Positions 49,068 through 52,465 of a DNA stretch of 52,465 bases are shown here, piece after piece (position 1 is the stretch's first letter; every line of letters begins with the position of its first letter). Below the pieces are notes generated by a model, which saw only the letters and a program-made list of their open reading frames with translations, did no database searches and was not told the origin of the DNA. This DNA is from Nocardia veterana NBRC 100344 (GTDB lineage Bacteria; Actinomycetota; Actinomycetes; Mycobacteriales; Mycobacteriaceae). The DNA is taken from contig NZ_BAGM01000202.1 of assembly GCF_000308855.1 (NCBI RefSeq), forward strand, positions 1-52,465, read 5' to 3'. Both the position numbers and the translations under genes were made by a program.

Positions 49068-50833
49068 TACTCATCGCCGCCCTCCCTGATCTCGGCGGCC
49101 GCGGCCTCGCGCGGAGGCCTTCGTTCGTCGTTGTCTTCGCCGGTGAGGTGGGAGAAGCGGCGGTTGGTGTTGTGGATGTCGTGGGCACGCTCGGTGGGGG
49201 TGAAGGTCATGCGGAACGGGATGCCCGGCGCGTCGGCTTCACCGGTTTTGAGTAGGAAACATCCTGTGCCGGGCGGTGTTTCGCGCTCGCCGGCGTTGTC
49301 GAGGTGATCGTCGGTCGGCGGCCGAGGCGCGGCCCAGGAGGTGACCAGCAGCTTTTCGGTGTCGGTGATCGACACCGCCGCGCGGAGTCGTTCGATCTCT
49401 TCCGGCCCGACGGGGCCGATGATCTTGGCTCGGGCGCGTTCGAAGAAGCCGAGGGCTTTGGCTTGCGCTGCGGCGGAGTCGAAGGCGGCGAGGTCTTTGA
49501 TGGTGTGGCTGCACATGATCAACCCGGTGCCCAGCGGCCGGTTCAACCGGGTCAGGGCGTCGACGCGGTCGACCATGAACTCTCCCGCGCCGAGGACGCG
49601 CCAGATCTCGTCCATCACGACCTCGAACGTGCGCGGCGGGGCGAGGCCGGCGTCGGCGAGGGCGTGGGCGGCGGCGACCGCGCCGAAGCCTTCGCTCCAG
49701 CACACCATCAGCACCGCCGCGAGCAGTTTCGTGTCGCCTTCGGGAATGCGGGACACGTCGATGCAGACGGCGGGGCTGTTCAGGTCCAGCGGGGTGCTGG
49801 TGTGGCGGTCGAAGATCTGGCCCCAGGGGCCTTCGATCACCGCGCGCAGTGAACGGCGCAGCACTTTGGTCGCGGCCCGGAATGCGACCTCGTCGTCTTC
49901 CTCGGCGAACTGCCGCAGCCGCTGCGCGCCGCCGGAGATCGTCGCCAACAGGTCCGACAGCCGCGGCGGCCGCGCCGGGGTGAATCCTGCTGCGGGGCTG
50001 TAGAGTTCGCGCAGTCCGGCGGCGATGAGTGTTTCTTCGTAGTCGGCGACGCGGGAACCGCGGACCAACTCGATCAGCCCGGCGACGATGTTGACTTGCC
50101 CGGCTTCCACGCGCGCGGCGACCTGGCGGCGTTGGTCGGTGTCGGGGAGTCGGTCGATGATGGTGCCGAGCGCGCCGACGGCGAGCGGGTTGATGCTGCC
50201 GTGCCCGTAACCGAGGTCGACGACTTGCCCGCCCAGCGCTTCGACGAGGTCGCGGTAGTCGGGTTTGGTGTCGCCCATACACAGCACCGTTTCCCCAGCC
50301 GCGACGGCTCCGGTCGCGAGACGCCGGATGAGCGAGGACTTGCCGAAACCGTTGAGCGCCAGCACGAAAGCGATCGGCGCGGTGATGAAGCCACGGGCGA
50401 ACCACGACATCGGATCGAAATGCACCGGCGCGCCGGTCACGAAATGAGACCCCACCGGGCAGCCCACGATCGGCGCCGTCGCACCGACAGCGAAGGGCCA
50501 CAACCCAGCCACCTGCACCGTGGTCGCCCGCCACTCCGGCGTCGCCGCCACCACCATCGCCCGCCCGCCGCCGACACCGCGGTATCCGCGGTCGGTCAGA
50601 TGGGCCACGGGCACGCCGAACCCGTCGCGGACCGAATCCTCGGCTCTCCGTGCGGCATTAGCGCGGCGATGATCGTCGCTCGACAGCGCCCAGCGAGCGC
50701 GCACACCGGCCAGGCCGCGCCCGGCCGCGGCCGTTTCGACCTCTGCGCGGGCCTGGGCTGTCAGCACGCGAATTCCTGCGACTGCCGTCGTTCGCGGATG
50801 GCGAGTTTTGCGGGTCTCGGTATGGATTCTCAT
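49067..50833 (-). CDS. VirB4-like conjugation ATPase (588 aa)
   Basis: Walker A is ALNGFGKS (159-166), preceded by a small beta-rich domain. Walker B is FEVVMDEIWRVL, followed by the sensor-like LIMCSHTIKDLAAF. LCMGDTKPDYRDLVEALGG and VDLGYGHGSINPL are typical of T4SS VirB4/TraB-like ATPases of actinobacteria. No membrane helix is present; it probably docks to the SCO6880-type protein encoded directly upstream, with which it has an ATGA overlap. Confidence 0.88.
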   Translation of the reverse strand: MRIHTETRKTRHPRTTAVAGIRVLTAQARAEVETAAAGRGLAGVRARWALSSDDHRRANAARRAEDSVRDGFGVPVAHLTDRGYRGVGGGRAMVVAATPEWRATTVQVAGLWPFAVGATAPIVGCPVGSHFVTGAPVHFDPMSWFARGFITAPIAFVLALNGFGKSSLIRRLATGAVAAGETVLCMGDTKPDYRDLVEALGGQVVDLGYGHGSINPLAVGALGTIIDRLPDTDQRRQVAARVEAGQVNIVAGLIELVRGSRVADYEETLIAAGLRELYSPAAGFTPARPPRLSDLLATISGGAQRLRQFAEEDDEVAFRAATKVLRRSLRAVIEGPWGQIFDRHTSTPLDLNSPAVCIDVSRIPEGDTKLLAAVLMVCWSEGFGAVAAAHALADAGLAPPRTFEVVMDEIWRVLGAGEFMVDRVDALTRLNRPLGTGLIMCSHTIKDLAAFDSAAAQAKALGFFERARAKIIGPVGPEEIERLRAAVSITDTEKLLVTSWAAPRPPTDDHLDNAGERETPPGTGCFLLKTGEADAPGIPFRMTFTPTERAHDIHNTNRRFSHLTGEDNDERRPPREAAAAEIREGGDE

Positions 50834-52308
50834 GCGCTGAACCGCTTCGAGATCGAGGTGTGTTCGGGCAGGATCAGGCCGATGCCGAGGGATGCGGCGA
50901 AGGCGGCGGCTTGGGAGCCGTAGCAGCGGCGCACCCGTAGCCGGGACGCCGCGGTCATGGTGCGCACGGAGGTTTCGATGCCTGGCAGGTCGGCGTCGAG
51001 GACATCGGTGACGGTGACCAGGACCCCGAATCGGGTCAGGCCGGCGCCGCGGGCTTGTTCCTGGCGGGCGGCGCGGGTGTTGTCGACGCGGATGGACGCG
51101 GCGGCCGAGGCAATTCCGCGTTCGGTCTGCTCGGCGGCCAGAGCGTCGCGGAAGTCGGCATCGACGATGTCGGTGGCCTCGGCCGCCGAGTGCAAGCGGT
51201 ACACGATCGCGACACGCTTGCGCGGAACGTCCGCCCGGGGGCGCAGCAATTCCTCCAGCCCCGTTTCCAGCACCGCGCCCCGGGGTGGGGCGTCCATTTC
51301 CCAGGTGATCGAGCGGGCGCCGTCGTGCACCAGATGGTCCCAGCGGTCCTCGTGGGCGATCGGGCCCACCGAATCCCACGACTGCGTGTCAGTGATCTTG
51401 GGGCCTGCAGCTTCGATGTCGCGCTGGGCAGCCAGGTCGTAGCGAGACCGCACCAGCCCCAGCACTTCCCACGCCTGCAGCGGCGTGGCCGGAAGCCCCG
51501 CACGAGCCAGTTGCGACAGCACCCCTTGCACGCGTTGCCCGATCTCACGGGCCTGCTCGGGCAGGTCCCGACGGGTTTTGCGGGAGGTGCCGATGGCGCG
51601 GTAGGTGATGGCGATGCGGGCCTCGATCCGCACGCCCACTCCGCCGATGTCGGCGGCGGCCTCGCGCATCACCGCCCGCGCGAACTCCGGTGCCTCCGGC
51701 CGGACCAGGCGTGCGACTTCGCGGCGTTGCTTGAGGTGTGTTTCGGCGACGGTGTCGAGGACCGCGGTGACCGCGACAACCTCGCCACCGCGCGACTGCG
51801 AGGCCAGGAAGTGCCCGTACTCGGCGACCCAGGCATCGATTTGGGCTTGGTCGACCAGTTCCTTGCCGCGCGGCAGCACCCGCAACACCACCGTGCAGTG
51901 ATCGGTGCGGCGAATATGAACGATCGCAAACCGCCTACCGCCGGGTGTCTCCCATTCCCCGAGCCTCGAATCAGCCAGCAGCCCAGGCAACCTCGCCACA
52001 CCCGGGATCCGGGAGAACCGACCGGACCGATACACCAGTTCACCGCGCGCTTTCGCCGTCGCGAACTGGGCCCGCAAGACCGCAGTCTCCCACCCGGTCC
52101 GGCCATCGATCGTGATCACCAACGGTGCGAAAACCACTGCGACACAGGCGAGAACGACCAGCGTCGGAGGAATGGACCGGGTGATCATGAACGTGGCCAT
52201 CACGGTGATCAGCAACGCCAGCGCGAGCATGCTCACACCCCACGTCATGCCGAAGAACCCTGCTGAGCGTGGTTTTTCCCATCTTCCGTACATGCGAGGA
52301 CTGGTCAT
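50830..52308 (-). CDS. SCO6880-family conjugation protein (492 aa)
   Basis: Two N-terminal membrane helices (about residues 20-42 and 47-67) resemble the PrgI-like part, followed by a long soluble region with the VirB4 N-terminal-like sequence seen in SCO6880 proteins. It carries no Walker motifs, so together with the next gene it makes up a split VirB4. ATG 52308 has GGAGGTGCGGCG just upstream and overlaps the stop of the gene to its right. Confidence 0.85.
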   Translation of the reverse strand: MTSPRMYGRWEKPRSAGFFGMTWGVSMLALALLITVMATFMITRSIPPTLVVLACVAVVFAPLVITIDGRTGWETAVLRAQFATAKARGELVYRSGRFSRIPGVARLPGLLADSRLGEWETPGGRRFAIVHIRRTDHCTVVLRVLPRGKELVDQAQIDAWVAEYGHFLASQSRGGEVVAVTAVLDTVAETHLKQRREVARLVRPEAPEFARAVMREAAADIGGVGVRIEARIAITYRAIGTSRKTRRDLPEQAREIGQRVQGVLSQLARAGLPATPLQAWEVLGLVRSRYDLAAQRDIEAAGPKITDTQSWDSVGPIAHEDRWDHLVHDGARSITWEMDAPPRGAVLETGLEELLRPRADVPRKRVAIVYRLHSAAEATDIVDADFRDALAAEQTERGIASAAASIRVDNTRAARQEQARGAGLTRFGVLVTVTDVLDADLPGIETSVRTMTAASRLRVRRCYGSQAAAFAASLGIGLILPEHTSISKRFSA

Positions 52309-52465
52309 CGCCGCACCTCCAACGGGCCGGGAGCGTCGATATCCCAGCCGTCACCGGCCTGGGATTCGACCGCCGAACTCGCCGACTGCACACCCTGACC
52401 GGCCAACTGGATACCCATGACGGCTGCACCGGCGATGCCCGCGCCCGCGGCCGCGCCGGAGCCGC
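52305..52465 (-). CDS. C-terminus of T4SS membrane protein, partial
   Basis: A reading frame enters from the right edge and ends with TGA at 52305-52307, overlapping the next ATG as ATGA. Its last 53 residues are Gly/Ala-rich with GIAGAAVMGIQLAGQG and end in DAPGPLEVRR. Position and composition fit the VirB6/TrbL-like (SCO6881-type) membrane protein that precedes SCO6880 in such clusters; this cannot be confirmed from the fragment. Confidence 0.65.
   Translation of the reverse strand, partial: GSGAAAGAGIAGAAVMGIQLAGQGVQSASSAVESQAGDGWDIDAPGPLEVRR

Noticed and set aside
1..52465. CRISPR arrays, insertion sequences, tRNA/rRNA genes, att sites
   Set aside because: Looked for by eye on both strands; no regularly spaced repeats, transposase motifs or cloverleaf-like segments were convincing. 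A tRNAscan or ISfinder run could overturn this.

Overview
This is high-GC actinomycete DNA. LGFP cell-wall repeats, DUF5753/DUF397 regulator pairs, DUF574 methyltransferase, P450s and an SCO6880-type conjugation cluster suggest Nocardia or a close mycolic-acid-bearing relative. That placement is inference; no rRNA or tRNA gene was recognised. Gene names below rest on motifs read by eye, not on database searches.

Left part (1-10.1 kb): a small charged protein with a strong terminator; an HTH protein behind two copies of a 16-bp palindrome; a nucleoside hydrolase; an isochorismatase-like hydrolase; then two candidate nuclease/partner pairs. The first is an acidic 189-aa protein followed by a protein with PD-(D/E)XK-like motifs and a long charged coiled coil. 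The second is a secreted LGFP-repeat NucA/NucB-type DNase followed by a protein whose N-terminus resembles the NucA inhibitor ComJ.

10.1-19.5 kb: ten minus-strand genes form a probable enzyme operon: DUF4254 protein, 172-aa protein, two P450s lacking the usual EXXR arginine, 126-aa protein, acyl-CoA oxidase-like flavoprotein, divergent nucleoside hydrolase, 74-aa Cys-rich protein, SAM methyltransferase, and a frameshifted 2-hydroxyacid-dehydrogenase-like gene. A class IV aminotransferase and an HTH-FGE fusion lie divergently to its right. The set looks like an uncharacterised small-molecule pathway.

21.5-26.9 kb: small overlapping genes, a Nudix hydrolase, an XRE/TPR regulator, a DUF5753/DUF397 pair, a small membrane protein and a GNAT acetyltransferase. 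27.0-34.2 kb: two divergent operons (HTH regulator, asparaginase, PPC-domain protein; and aldo/keto reductase, EEP phosphohydrolase, B12-type radical SAM protein) share a repeat-rich control region. The HTH of this regulator is clearly related to that of the HTH-FGE fusion.

36.4-52.5 kb: one long minus-strand conjugation operon running in from beyond the right edge: membrane protein (C-terminus only), SCO6880-type protein, VirB4-like ATPase, bifunctional wall hydrolase, RNase-H-like(?) protein, VirB8-like lipoprotein, coiled-coil protein, a 118-aa protein, six tandem related proteins of unknown function, TraD-like coupling ATPase and a tandem DUF4913 protein. Almost all junctions are ATGA/GTGA overlaps with an embedded ribosome-binding site. 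No relaxase, integrase or element end is inside the window.
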